Below are positions 34,281 to 45,488 of a stretch of 64,000 bases of DNA, one piece after another. The DNA is taken from positions 124,001-188,000 of the forward strand of contig WOAB01000728.1 of the NCBI GenBank assembly GCA_027886185.1. The letters are read 5' to 3'. The stretch comes from Rheum nobile. Its lineage: Eukaryota; Streptophyta; Magnoliopsida; Caryophyllales; Polygonaceae. A program made the translations under genes and the position numbers. Each line of letters begins with the position of its first letter. Position 1 is the first letter of the stretch. Below the pieces are notes generated by a model, which was not told where the DNA came from, made no database searches, and was given only the letters and a program-made list of their open reading frames with translations.

Positions 34281-35735
34281 TTTCCACTAGTGAAGAGTCG
34301 TCAAAAGCAACAAAAATAGCTAAAGAAGATTCCTTTAAGAATTCTGTTTCAGAGGAGATAGAAGACGACACTGGATGGTGATGAAATGAGCAACGGCAAT
34401 GATAATGAAGTTAAGGATGAGAGTTCTGGGAGTGGGAGCGTGGAAAAAATGATAAGGCTGAGCAGAAAGAAATCTTGTGAATTGAGGCAAAAGGTGACAA
34501 AATAGCCTCTGGCAAATAACAAAAAGGTGACACCGAAAAAGGCATTGCACAAGAGAACCGCAGATCAAAACAATCTCAAGGAGGGATATCCGATGAGGTT
34601 GAAACGCCTGCACCGAAGAAGCCTAGTACTAGGTTGAAGATGGTAGGTAAAGCAACGAGTTCAAATTAAAGGTGCAAACTCGTAAGGAAAAAGGGAAAGA
34701 GATAATGGATGTTGTAGAGGAAAAGGCTAAGAAGGGCAACGCAAAGCGCAAGTCTCTTACTTGCACAGAAAAGAGGAGCATGAAGTTGGTGATTACAAAG
34801 AAAAAGGAGGACTAGTTATCCGAATAAGAAAGAAAAGCTAGAGTTAGTCGATGCGAAGAACAAGGATAAGACAAAGCGAGACAAGAGGGAGAAGCAAGGA
34901 AAGGAGTTTCAAATCTTATACACAAGGAATGTGCCACTTCTGATTGCGAAGACACTATAGGATCTCCCTAAAGACAAAAAGCAGTGCATCAAAGACATGG
35001 GGTTCAGGAGTCTTCTGAGCTTGAAGTTGAAAGAGATATCTCATTATCTCGCATATTGGGTGCTTGGCCATTTTGATGCGGTCAACTGTGAAATAGAAAT
35101 GGAGGACGTGGGCTGCATATAGGTCAGCGAAGAGGAGGTCCAACGGGTTCTCGGGGTTCCAGAAGGAGATAGACCCATTTTGAGGAGAGGAATGAAGCAC
35201 CACGATGACATCATCATAAACGGGTGGAAGAAGTACTTCAAGGATTACAAGAAGATCCGTTCAAAGAGTGTGGCGGAGATGATGCTGAAGTGCATGTCTA
35301 TGGCTTGGTTCAAGAGGCTTTTCCTCGTGCTCTTTCTGTCGTTGATAGTTGAGAGCATCCAAAAAGGCACTATAATGCAGAGTTTGATGATCGAAGATGT
35401 AAGTGATGTGCAGGACCTGAATTGGTGTGAATTTGTATTCAATAACTTGATAGAAACCAAGCAAGAATGGAATCAGAAGAAGGATATGTGTTTCACATGC
35501 CCCATTCTTTTCGTAGTGGTACAGTTTCTCTAGTAATGTCCCCATCAACCGCACCTTACACAACGACGAACTACATAAATTTTTTCTCCCAATGTACACA
35601 AAACCTTTTCTTTTGAGGTCTTCCAACAAGCCTTCTTATCAGCGGTGGATGACACGTGATTGTAGCAATCGATGGAGGTACCTCCCAACGCTCAAACGGG
35701 GGAACTGGATGCACAGTTGCCTTATACACTTCTTT

Positions 35736-38700
35736 CGTTTAATCATTCTTCAGCAGAGGATGCACCAAATCCGCAATATCCACATTTCTATTTGTTGCTA
35801 CAGCTATGGCATGAGTGCAAGGAATTTGATTCGTTTGGAATACCTTACAATCGCATGTTCGAGCATGTAGATTGACTTCGAACCTAGATGTGCCATCAGT
35901 CACCTCTGCTTCAAACTGACTAAGTCGCCGCACCGCCATTGTGACAAACCTCAAGTACCTGGAATCAACTATCTCCCTCATACTTTCTGTGACAACTTCA
36001 TCCCATTTGTCAGCTTTTTCCCTTCGTTCAACAAACCAACTGCACAAGGTATCTAACATCTTATCAAACATGGCAACAATAGGCCATCCACGTTCCTCTT
36101 TGAAGACGGTGTTCATGCATTCGGCGTTGTTGGTCATCATAATGCTTAAACAATTTGAGGTGAAATGTGCCCCGGACCAGTTTTGAAATCCTGCTTCTTG
36201 TACATATTTTCTAATCCGTGTTGACGAGTTGCAAAGTTCCCTAAACGGATATTGAACTCTTGAAAGGTATATGCCTTCACAACCTTATTCCATAGGTTAA
36301 GCAGGTCTCATCTCCCGTATTTTGCCTTCCAGTTTTGGAATATATGGAAGATATAATACCCATGAGTAGCGAATACGTAGTTGTTCCTCAACGCCCTTGT
36401 AATGCTTGCATGACGGTTAGAGATGAACACTAAGTCATGGCTGTCTGGTATAACAACTTTCAATTCCTTGAAGAAAAACGACATAAAGGCATCATTCTCA
36501 CTATCAACAATGGCAAATGCAAATGGAAAAATATGTTTGTCTCCATCTTGCGCCGTAGCAAGAAGAAAAATGCCCTTGTACCTAGCACTCAAATGAGCAC
36601 CACCCACCGATATCACTTAGAAAATAACTAAAGAATATGTTGTGAGGCAGATAAAATTTGTCACAAATGTTAATAACAAAAGAACCGATCATAAATCTAT
36701 ATTTATCCTGTCAGTTTCAAAAATTTATCTCTAGAACTAATTAATCACATAGTACTTAAGAAAATGAAAATACCTTCCTCAAAATGGGAAATGCCCTGAT
36801 ACCTGCACCTAACGCCCAAAACACATATTTAAATCGCTTGTTAGCGTCTCTTACAATAGATGTGTAAGATCTTGGATTTCAATGCTTGAGCATATGCAAC
36901 CACGAATGCACGCAACTATAACTTTCTTTAGTTGAACCTCTTACTAAGTCTTGGGCTATCAAGCGCGCTCGATTTGCCTTATAGTATCTTGCATTCACGT
37001 CCATCTCTTTCATGATGTTTTGGATCTCTCTTGCTCTTACGCCATTATTTCCACCAGCAAACCTATAAGGCAATATAAATATTGCTTACAATATAATCAT
37101 TAACACAATTATTCAGTACATCATATTTGATTTCTTACCTTTTCCGTATTTTCTCGGCAAACATAGGTGTATTTGCTAGTTTGTGGTGGTTGTTCCTTGA
37201 TCTCATGACGCATGTATGCTCTCCAACAAACTTCCGCACGAGAAAAAGATTGGTTTCACGGTAGATTGAGTCACAACACATGAATGAGCAATCGATGCAC
37301 CCTACTACATAAGTGCTTTTGTCTAACTTCTTAACATTCAACTAGAATCAATCACGCAAGGCAATCGAACTAAACACATCCTTCAACTCCTTTTTCGAAT
37401 TGAAATATTGTCCAACATGGATCTGCATCGGGTAATGAACCCCGTTATCGTAATCTTCAACATTCAATACAACCAATTATTTTGTAGCACTGCCATGGTT
37501 ATTGTAATACTTCTCTTCCACTTCTTGCAAAAGAACCTCATAAACAACATCCACAAATTAGGAATCAACACCGTCCACTAGATCCTCACGACCATCCTCT
37601 TCATTTAATTCCTTGCTGCCAAGGTCCAATGTTCTAAAAGTTGCTAGGCGGAAGTTGGGTGGTGAGGGGGGGGGGGGGGGGGGGGGGGGGCTAGCGCCTA
37701 GGCGGGGGCCTAGGTGGGGTTTAGGCGGATTAAAAATTAATGTCTAATCCATATGATTATTTTACTATATTCTCTCAAATCCATTAATGTTTATAAAACT
37801 ATGTCGGAATGTGATTTGATATTATATTATGGGCCTTATTTTACAAAGCATAACCCAAAACTATGTTCTATGCATCCGTCATCTTCTAAGATGTTGCTGC
37901 TTCAAAACATCGAAAGCTTTTTCTCACCTAGGCGACCCTAGGCGGAGGATGACCGCCTAGCGCCCAGGCGAGGCCTAGGTAGCCCTAGGCGGGATTTTTA
38001 GAATATTTCCAAGGTCATAACCTGTAAAATCATTTCCCTCAAACGCACCCCCATCTTCACCAAGGTCTACAAAATCATTTTGTTATCGATGAGCACTACT
38101 AGCACTACTACCACTTCTTTACCTTTATTCCTCGATGCATACACAATGATCTTCAAATGAAGTTTGTTGGGAAGTTGTTCCTCTTTCTTTTCCTATCACA
38201 AGAGTCACTTGTCATGGAACCAATCCTCAGAGAGGAATTATTATCATCATCATCGATGATTTCATCCAGAATCCTATCATACTTAATATGTATCCAGTTA
38301 TTTTCTTGCGTAATACTGGTATTTTCTCACGTAGGACTCTATGAAACAGGTGGTGCACTTGCTGGGATTCTCATGCTATGCACTACGTCTGAATCCTCAA
38401 TATGAACGGATCTCCTCTCAATCACTTGCTCCAAAAATGGACTCTTTTCTTTCAGTAGAAGGCTTGCATAGAGCTCTATAGGCCACACTCCTTTTGACGA
38501 TTTTGTATTGAGAAATTTGTAGGCTTCAAGATCGTCATCCTCACTAACATCGAAAGGTGGAAGCATTCCACTCATTGGCGACACATACTTCATTTGAAGA
38601 TCATAACTTTCAAAATCAAAGGTCATCTTCTCGACAATCTTCTTCTTGAGGGCCTCAAACATTATGCTTTCTGACACTACTGTTTTTGTCCTTCGTAAGA

Positions 38701-39021
38701 CCACTTATCTCCCAAAACCTTCCATTCACCATCGGTAATCAGAGTGAACAAGTAGTTGCTTGGACCTAAAAAAATAGAAACACAAGCAAATGACATGAAT
38801 ATTACATGCAAAACAGAGAAGTCCGACATGATAGAATTTGTTGTATGACAAATATGAAACTTACCCATGGTTGCTTCGACGAAGATTACAGAAGACGACT
38901 TCAGAGGATAAGGACAATGAACAAATGGAGTTAGGGTGAATCGAAATAGTGCCAGGATAAGGGTGAAAAGAAGATTGCAAAACCGTTTTGTATAAGATCT
39001 CACAAAATCTTTGATTTCCAT
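35736..39021 (-). pseudogene. MuDRA-type MULE transposase (MULE-3), catalytically dead
   Basis: Leftward gene. The N-terminal PB1-like domain is at 38704-38339 (FESYDLQMKYVSPMSG, DDDLEAYKFLN). An acidic linker holds a hAT MITE. The DNA-binding zinc domain is at 37341-37135 (VGCIDCSFMCCDS, RKFVGEHTCVMRSRNNHHK). Next come 37073-36879 and the MULE catalytic core at 36616-36308 (GIFLLATAQDGDKHIFPFAF, AIVDSENDAFMSFFF). The SWIM zinc finger lies at 35739-36140 (CDCKVFQTNQIPCTHA), ending LVHPLLKND and a stop. The first catalytic Asp, normally in SVDGTHL, is Gly (SVGGAHL, 36602-36604); the second, normally in FISDRH, is Asn (FISNRH, 36416-36418). Several stops lie between 37341 and 37620. TIRs of this MULE were not identified. 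Confidence 0.88.
37627..38008. mobile_element. hAT MITE inserted in the MULE-3 transposase
   Basis: TSD CCAAGGTC (8 bp) at 37619-37626 and 38009-38016. TIRs are CAATGTTCTAAAAGTTGC and, complemented, AAATATTCTAAAAATCCC, followed by CCTAGGCG-type GC-rich subterminal repeats at both ends. The 8-bp TSD and TIR fit hAT elements. It contains a run of 25 G (37666-37690). 382 bp, no coding capacity. Confidence 0.88.
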
Positions 39022-39164
39022 CTTTAATAATCGTGGTTATAGGAGGGAGAGAAAAACACGCCTAATGGTAAGTATTTCCGTTTTTTCCTTTATTATTTTT
39101 GTCCATTTTTTAATATAGTTTCTAATTCTTTCATGGAGAATCAGTACTTAATACCAATCTGTAG

Positions 39165-40459
39165 CACCCCCGATTTATGTCGGTAGTGCCATACACCAGT
39201 GAACTTAGACTTTAAAGTCCAAAGTCACCCTAGGCTTTAATCTGAATAATTTATGCTTAAATACATTGATAGCAAAAGAATAAACAACGAAAGACTTGTG
39301 AAATAGATACTCCATCTTTGTTAAAATTCCTCTCGTAAATTGAGAAGAATTCCTTAGACTTGTGACCTTAGACTTTAAAGTCCAAAGCCAGTGACCTTAG
39401 ACTTTAAAGTCCAAAGCCACCCTAGGCTTTAATCTGAATAATTTATGCTTAAATACGTTGATAGCAAGAGAATAAACAGCGGAAGACTTGTGAAAAAAGA
39501 TATTCCATCTTTATTAAAATTCATCTCGTAAATTGAGAAGACTAGTTTTACAAAACAATATGAAATTACAACGGAAGACTTCATATTAACCATAAATACA
39601 TGACTAGGTGATCTAGATATTATAACTTATTATATTTATTAAGAAGATTAAATCAATACTAAACAACTTCAAAATATTACTTTAAAACACAACCTCAACT
39701 ACAAGCCTCCTTCTTTGGTTCGTTACTTCAAGACAACCTGAAACAAACGACTAATATGACGTATTGGACGGATGACACCAGCCAACCATGCAAGAAAAAT
39801 GAAAGGTTGGTTAGTCTAATGAAAGACTATGCAATGGTATTTATGTGAGGTTATGTGTAGTCGTATATAATTACTACCCTTGTGTCTCGAATAATACTCG
39901 ATAAACGGTATATAACTACTATACTTCCACTAAAACATAGAAAATGTATGATTCAAGAGAAGACTCCAATGAAACTGATTCTTATGGAAATTATATGTAT
40001 TTGTTTGAAAACATTTATAATTATCACAACAAGATTTTAAAAATGACTCATTTGACTATTTGGGTTCTCAACCAAGAACAACCAAAAACGTTGAATTTTA
40101 GTCAAAACCTAAAACGTGAAATTTGATAAAATGGTTGAACGTTTGAATGGGTATTTATAGGGCAAATGTAGCCTTGAATGCCCTCGACATAATCCCGCGA
40201 GAATCGCCCCCCAATTCAATTGGATATGGATGAATTTTCAGAAATTGAATTCGATTGATAAAAATGACGTAACTGTTCCCAGACAAAATCCCTGCATTTT
40301 ATCCCTTAATTTCGCCGATTGATTGAGGGGTTTAATCATTAATGCGTGGGATCCTAATCTTCAATGCAAATGAGTTAATTGAGGAAAATGTTTCCCGGTG
40401 GGTAGACTATCCTTATTAAATTGGCCCACTTAATCATGCTGACAAGGCAAAATAATAAG
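39165..40459. repeat. LTR-like noncoding sequence with 192-bp tandem duplication
   Basis: TGTAGCACCCCCGATTTATG at 39166 resembles the start of many plant gypsy LTRs. A 192-bp unit beginning CAGTGAACTTAGACTTTAAA is duplicated (39197-39388 and 39389-about 39545). A TATTTATAGGGC motif occurs near 40150. No coding region. MULE-2 starts at 40460. An LTR or solo LTR is possible but no second copy or LTR end was found. Confidence 0.4.
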
Positions 40460-40499
40460 GCTGATACTATATGCGCGACGATTTTTTGCTGTGCGCGCG

Positions 40500-40545
40500 A
40501 CATTTTGTACGCCATAATATGGCGTACGCCACGACATGGCGTACA
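40500..40545. repeat. Core palindrome in left TIR of MULE-2
   Basis: TACGCCATAATATGGCGTA perfect palindrome at 40509-40527, then a CCACGACATGGCGTAC half-site. The same core recurs through the right TIR (49035-49090). Confidence 0.85.
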
Positions 40546-40561
40546 GACTATTTTATTATAC

Positions 40562-40690
40562 TTTTGGTGGGTTTTTGAATTTAAATGAATTTCTATATTA
40601 TTTACCTGTACGCTGTATTTTAGCGTACGCTAGAATACAACGTATAGGAAAATAATACAGAAATTCATTTAAATTCAAAAACCCACCAAA
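40562..40690. repeat. Long hairpin inside MULE-2 left end
   Basis: Arms of about 62 nt (TTTTGGTGGGTTTTTGAATT ... AATTCAAAAACCCACCAAAA) are nearly perfect and meet at a TACGCTGTATTTTAGCGTACG core. It can fold into a long stem and could seed small RNAs. Confidence 0.9.
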
Positions 40691-40797
40691 AAATAGCCGT
40701 TGGAAATAGCCTGTATGTCATGGTATGGCGTACGCTCGGAAGTGGCGTACAAAAGTAGCCGTTATTCCAACGGTTATTCCAACGGCTATTTTGTGCC

Positions 40798-40805
40798 TAT
40801 AAATA
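40798..40805 (+). promoter_or_regulatory. TATA box of MULE-2 transposase
   Basis: GCCTATAAATAGC about 55 bp upstream of the ATG at 40859, preceded by a GTTATTCCAACG direct repeat (40760-40785) immediately inside the TIR hairpin. Confidence 0.6.
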
Positions 40806-40858
40806 GCTTTCGAAGTTTGTATGGAATGGTAAGATTGAAACAACAAATTTTACAAAAA

Positions 40859-43800
40859 ATGGCATATTGGAGTAGTGGAGAAGATGATGAAGATTATGTT
40901 GATCAAGATTTCGACGATGGCAATTTCGAGGTTAGTGTGTATGGAATGATTAAGATTGAAATTAGTTATAATTAATATAGCTTAAGTACGTAGAGGCCTA
41001 TATTTATTATGTTCAAAGATAGATTAGTATTTAGTTGTAGTGGACAAGATGCTGACGGTGTTGCGGTAGATGCCTATATTTTATTATGTTAAAAGATAGA
41101 TTAGTATTTAGTTGTAGTGGACAAGATGATGACGATTTAGCTGTATAGGCCTATATTTGTTTTGATATATGTTAAAAGATTAGTAATTAATAGTAGTGGA
41201 GAAGTTGATTATTGTTGTGAATTTGATATATGTTAAAAGTCTTATGTTTAGTGAGATAAGCTATCAATTTGTTTTTGTCTTTAGTTTAGTTTTGTATTAC
41301 AATTATAGTTTTATTTTATAGTTAATATTGGTTAGCTACAAACATATAAATTTAACAAATTGCAATCCATATATAGTAATCCATATATTGTAACATTATT
41401 GTTTAGTTATGTATTACAATTATAGTTTAGTTATATATTACAATTACAATCCATATATTGTAACATTATTGATGATGTAAACATGTATAGGGGAAAGATT
41501 ATGGAGATGAATTTCGTAACAATCTGAGCTGGGATAGCCGAGAGGAATTGGTTGAGTGGGTTAGGAATAGGGGCAAAGATTTGATGATGGTTTTAGTCAT
41601 TCAGAAGTCAAATGTCAGAAGTGTTAGTTTGACGTGCGAGAATTTTGGTGAGTATAGATCGGGGAGAAAGAAAGGTAGTGACTCAGAAGAGGAAGTTGAA
41701 GTAATTCGTGAATCCCATTCGAAGAAGTCCGGATGCACATTTGAGTTGTGTGGTGTTAGATTGAAGAAGAAGCCAGGGGAAGTGACTCAGAAATGGATCA
41801 TAAATGTGATAGATGGATGCCACAACCATAAGCTTTCGACTACCTTTTTTGGGCATCCATACATGGGCAGAATGACCCCCGGATGAGGAGCGCATTGCCA
41901 AAGCTTTGGGCGAAGCGTTCGTGACGCCTAGGACTATTGTTGGGAAGTTGAGGAAGTTCTTCCCCGGAAATGTTACATCCATGAAACAAGTTTCCAACTT
42001 TCTGCAGAAGGTGCATTATGAAGATCAAGGGGAATTGACGGTTACGCAATGGACTCTGAACTTTTTGAAAGAAAATAGTTACCGGGTATTTCCTCTTACA
42101 AAGTTGTCTACGAAAGAGACTGATATCCTATTTTTTGCTCACCCGGACTCGCTCCACCTATTGAAGATGTTCCCGTACGTGGTAATTATTGATGCCACAT
42201 ACAAGACAAATAGGTACGTGCTGGATTTGTGTTACATTTTCAACACAATATAATAGTAGTGATTTATAGCATTGATATGAATTATATGTTATATTCTATG
42301 ACTTCTTACATTCATTTATTTTCTTACATTCATCCATAGGTATCAAATGCCATTGGTGGAGATTGTCGGTTTCACTTGCACGCACAAGACCTTCAACATT
42401 GCGTATGCATTTACACGACAAGAAGAAGTTGTGCATTACAAGTTCATAATGGAGAAACTTTTGCGCTTGTTTAAAGATTTGGGCATTATGCCGGCCGCCA
42501 TCATGACTGATCGAGAGAAGGCCCTCATTAATGCAATTCGGATAGTTTTCAAAGATGAAGTAAAACACCTTTTGTGTTGGGTGCATATTAAGCACAACAT
42601 AGAAGCATATGCTTCCCCAATATTGAAGGATAAAAAACAAGTGAAAAGGTTTTGCGGCCAATGTTGGGCACTTTGGTGTTCAACCACGGAGGAAATCTAC
42701 GAAGAAAGGCTTGTGCAATTGAGGACATCCTGGAAGAGTGGCCTTGTTTGATACATTGAGAAGACATGGACGAATCCTCACAAGGAAAGCATAGTGAGAG
42801 CGTGGACTGATCATTATCTTCACTTCTTCACGAGGACTTCAAACAGGTAACCCTTGTACGATGTTCAGTAGTTTGCTTGTTCATGGCTCAATGTGGGAGT
42901 AACGCAATGCTTTTCATGTTTTTTATAGGGTTGAGGGTATGCATCACGTGTTGAAGCAAATTCTGAATTCTAGCGTTGGTGGTTTTAATAGAATGGTAGT
43001 AAGGATACACCATGCGATCGAGGGTCAAATTGGGCAGGTGCGTGCGACCATAGAGATGTCACGGACCAAAACACCAACGATGTTTGATGGTATGCCGCCA
43101 AAAATAAGAGTGTTGTTTTCAAGGCTATTTTTCAAAGTGTCGGATAGGTGCTTGGAAATGTTGTTTGATCTGTATAAGCAGATAGAGGCGGATGATTTCC
43201 CTGATGAGTGTGATGATCACTGGATGAGAGACTGCTTCGGCATGCCATGTGTCCACAGAATCGCAAATGCCATCATTGATAAGACGCCGATCATGGCGAG
43301 TGAGATACACCGCTTCTGGAAGCAATTGCAATGGGATAGGGCTTACACACAAGAAGAGCCAGTTGATGACACAAAACAGATGTCTGCTCACGAGTTGATA
43401 TGGAAGGAAATGGATGAAATATGGCACGCTAAAACATTGAGCAAGGACCAAGTAGATCAAATCACCGACTTGTTCTGGAACACGCAGCACCCGCGTGAAA
43501 CTTTGATGCAGGAGCCCACGGGAATCATTTCAAAAGGAAGGCCAAAGGGTTTGACAAAGTGCGACACCAAGAGGGAGCCGAGCTTGTTTGAGCATCGGAG
43601 GGCTGAGTTAGATGAGATTGAGAAGAACAAGGCCAGTGGAAACCAAGGTAGAGGTTGGGGTCGTGGCAAGAAGGGACCAAGTGGAGCTTCGCCGGGCATT
43701 GGGACCCAAGGGAGCCAATCTGAAGGGACAGGATCGCAGCAGCTCCCTGAACAACCCGTGATTTATATGGGGGTGAACTTTGGGGTAAAGAATGTGGATT

Positions 43801-44398
43801 ACTTTTGGTTTCCATACATTAACGGGACCAGAGATGTATCTCCAGACGGGCATTGTGGATATCGGACACTGGCTGTATTGTTGGGATCAGAAGAGACTGC
43901 ATACCCTATGGTTCGAATGCAGATGACGGGCGAGTTGATTGACAACAGAGATCTGTACATGCCCATCTTGCCCGTACTACACCCGGGGATCACTTACGAG
44001 GACCTTATATTTCGGGTCAACTATGTCATCAGTCCTTGCAGTGAGGAGTACTGGCTCGACATGCCGATGATTGGTTTAGTGTTTGCCACGCTATACCAAG
44101 TTGCTCTTGTCCTATTATCCTGGGATGGCCCGTGCTTGTGCTTACCAATGAGGGCCTCTTACGAAAGCCTCGGCCCTCCAACACGGATATTGACGATGGC
44201 CCTCGTAGGAAACCGAAACCACTTTGTACCGGTATAGTTATTGTTTTTAAATAGCTAGTAATATTTGTGCTTACCCTAAAACACAAAGCTCGATCATATT
44301 TTGTGTTTTCTATGTAGGTGTCGTTGAAGGATGGTTGTCCACTACCTCCCCCTCCGTACGCTTGGCGTCGATTCAAACACCCAAGTGTCGATGGTTGA
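40859..44398 (+). pseudogene. FAR1-like MULE transposase fused to an OTU cysteine protease
   Basis: Exons 40859-40930, 41491-42213, 42340-42846, 42929-44231, 44318-44398; all joins keep frame. The N-terminus has acidic GEDDEDYVDQDF and FAR1-type WDSREELVEWVRNRGKDL, GCHNHKLST. DDE core: VVIIDATYKTNRYQMPLVEI, AAIMTDREKALINAI, HLLCWVHIKHNIE, TEEIYEERL. SWIM-like: CDDHWMRDCFGMPCVH. Then, with no break in the 42939-44237 frame, a basic linker and an OTU domain: SPDGHCGYRTLAVLLG (catalytic Asp/Cys region) and GNRNHFVPV (catalytic His), ending SLKDGCPLPPPPYAWRRF. OTU proteases remove ubiquitin. Breaks: one-base frameshift in a C-run at about 41876-41880, TGA after SWKSGLV (42749-42751), probable Trp-to-TGA at 44396. 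The OTU part itself is undamaged. Confidence 0.87.
40985..41210 (+). repeat. Imperfect tandem repeat in intron 1 of MULE-2 transposase
   Basis: Two to three copies of about 95 bp (GGCCTATATTTATTATGTT, AAAGATAGATTAGTATTTAG, TTGTAGTGGACAAGATGATG). The last part echoes exon 1 (AGTAGTGGAGAAGATGATG), so exon sequence seems to have been copied into the intron. Confidence 0.75.
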
Positions 44399-44597
44399 GA
44401 CTATCAATTTCAGTCGAGGATTCAACAATTTCGGGATTATCGCATTAGATATAGCCGTCCTCCAGATCCTCTGGTGTAGTTTAAGATGTAGATTAGTTGA
44501 AGATGTAGATTTACTTGTGTAATCTCAATTTGAAGAGCAGATGAACTTCACATGTGTGTCTGATTTATTTGTGTAATCTCAATTAACTCAGTGTGAG

Positions 44598-45488
44598 AAA
44601 CTGAAAAAATGAGAAATTGGGCCCAATTAAATACAATATGAATGATTGTAGAAGAAATGGGTGAAAACTGAAAAAATGAGAAATTGGGCCCAAATAGGCC
44701 CAATAGGGAGGATTGTAGAAGAAACAGGTGAGAAACTGAAAAAATGAAAAATTAGGCCCAATATGGAGGATTGTAGAAGAAACGGATGAAAAACTTGAAA
44801 AAATGAGAAATTACGCCCAAATAGGCCCAATACGGAGGACAATACGGAGGATTGTAGAAGAAACGGGTGAAAACTGAAAAAATGAGAAATTGGGCCCAAA
44901 TAGGCCCAATAGGGAGGATTGTAGAAGAAACAAGTGAGAAACTGAAAAAATGATAAATTAGGCCCAAATTTGCCCAATATGGAGGATTGTAGAAGAAACG
45001 GGTGAAAAACTTGAAAAAATGAGAAATTACGCCCAAATAGGCCCAATATGGAGGATTGTAGAAGAAACGGGTGAAAACTGAAAAAATGAGAAATTGGGCC
45101 CAAATAGGCCCAATAGGGAGGATTGTAGAAGAAACAGGTGAGAAACTGAAAAAATGATAAATTAGGCCCAATATGGAGGATTATAGAAGAAACGGGTGAA
45201 AAACTTGAAAAAATGAGAAATTACGCCCAAATAGGCCCAATACGGAGGATTATAGAAGAAACGGGTGAAAACTGAAAAATGAGAAATTGGGCCCAAATAG
45301 GCCCAATATGGAGGATTGTAGAAGAAACGGGTGAAAACTGAAAAAATGAGAAATTGGGCCCAAATAGGTCCAATATGGAGGATTGTAGAACAAATAGGTG
45401 AAAACTGAAAAAATGAGAAATTGGGCCCAAATAGGCCGAATAGGAAGGATTGGGCCCAATATGAGAAATTGGGCCCAAATATGAGAAA
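44598..45488. repeat. Minisatellite of about 65 to 80 bp units
   Basis: About a dozen units built from AATTGGGCCCAAATAGGCCC, AATA.GGAGGATTGTAGAAG and AAACGGGTGAAAACTGAAAA, of variable length. It begins shortly after the OTU gene and runs into the next array. Long - strand frames here (FFYNPPYWAYLG-type repeats) come from the array only. Confidence 0.93.

Larger units (their letters stand above)
29952..34292 (+). mobile_element. CACTA (En/Spm) element with TNP2 gene, internally deleted
   Basis: Ends CACTAGTAGAAAAAAC and, complemented, CACTAGTGGAAAAAAT; 3-bp TSD AAG at 29949-29951 and 34293-34295. The element is 4341 bp. Subterminal regions are packed with GAGGCGGGC / GCCCGCCTC repeats in both orientations, the presumed TNPA-type binding sites. 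It encodes one damaged TNP2-type transposase and no second (TNPA-like) gene. Confidence 0.94.
29840..35535 (+). pseudogene. TE-carried accessory gene of Ulp1-associated type, split by a CACTA element
   Basis: The - strand MULE transposase lies next to it (35736-39021), so it is probably the accessory gene of the same MULE. Lysine-rich sequence before the CACTA (KKVVGKEKDKE) continues in frame after it (SSKATKIAKEDSFK), so the insertion is inside coding sequence. Beyond are charged segments, then the conserved part: KQCIKDMGFRSLLSLKLKEI, SHYLAYWVLGHFDAVNCEIE, SEEEVQRVLGVPEG, and at 35300-35530 FLVLFLSLIVESIQKG and DVQDLNWCEFVFNNL. Such a domain precedes Ulp1 modules in plant TE proteins as I recall. 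No peptidase follows. Stops interrupt it after DDTGW, QKVTK, LLIAKTL and EDVGCI. Confidence 0.6.
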
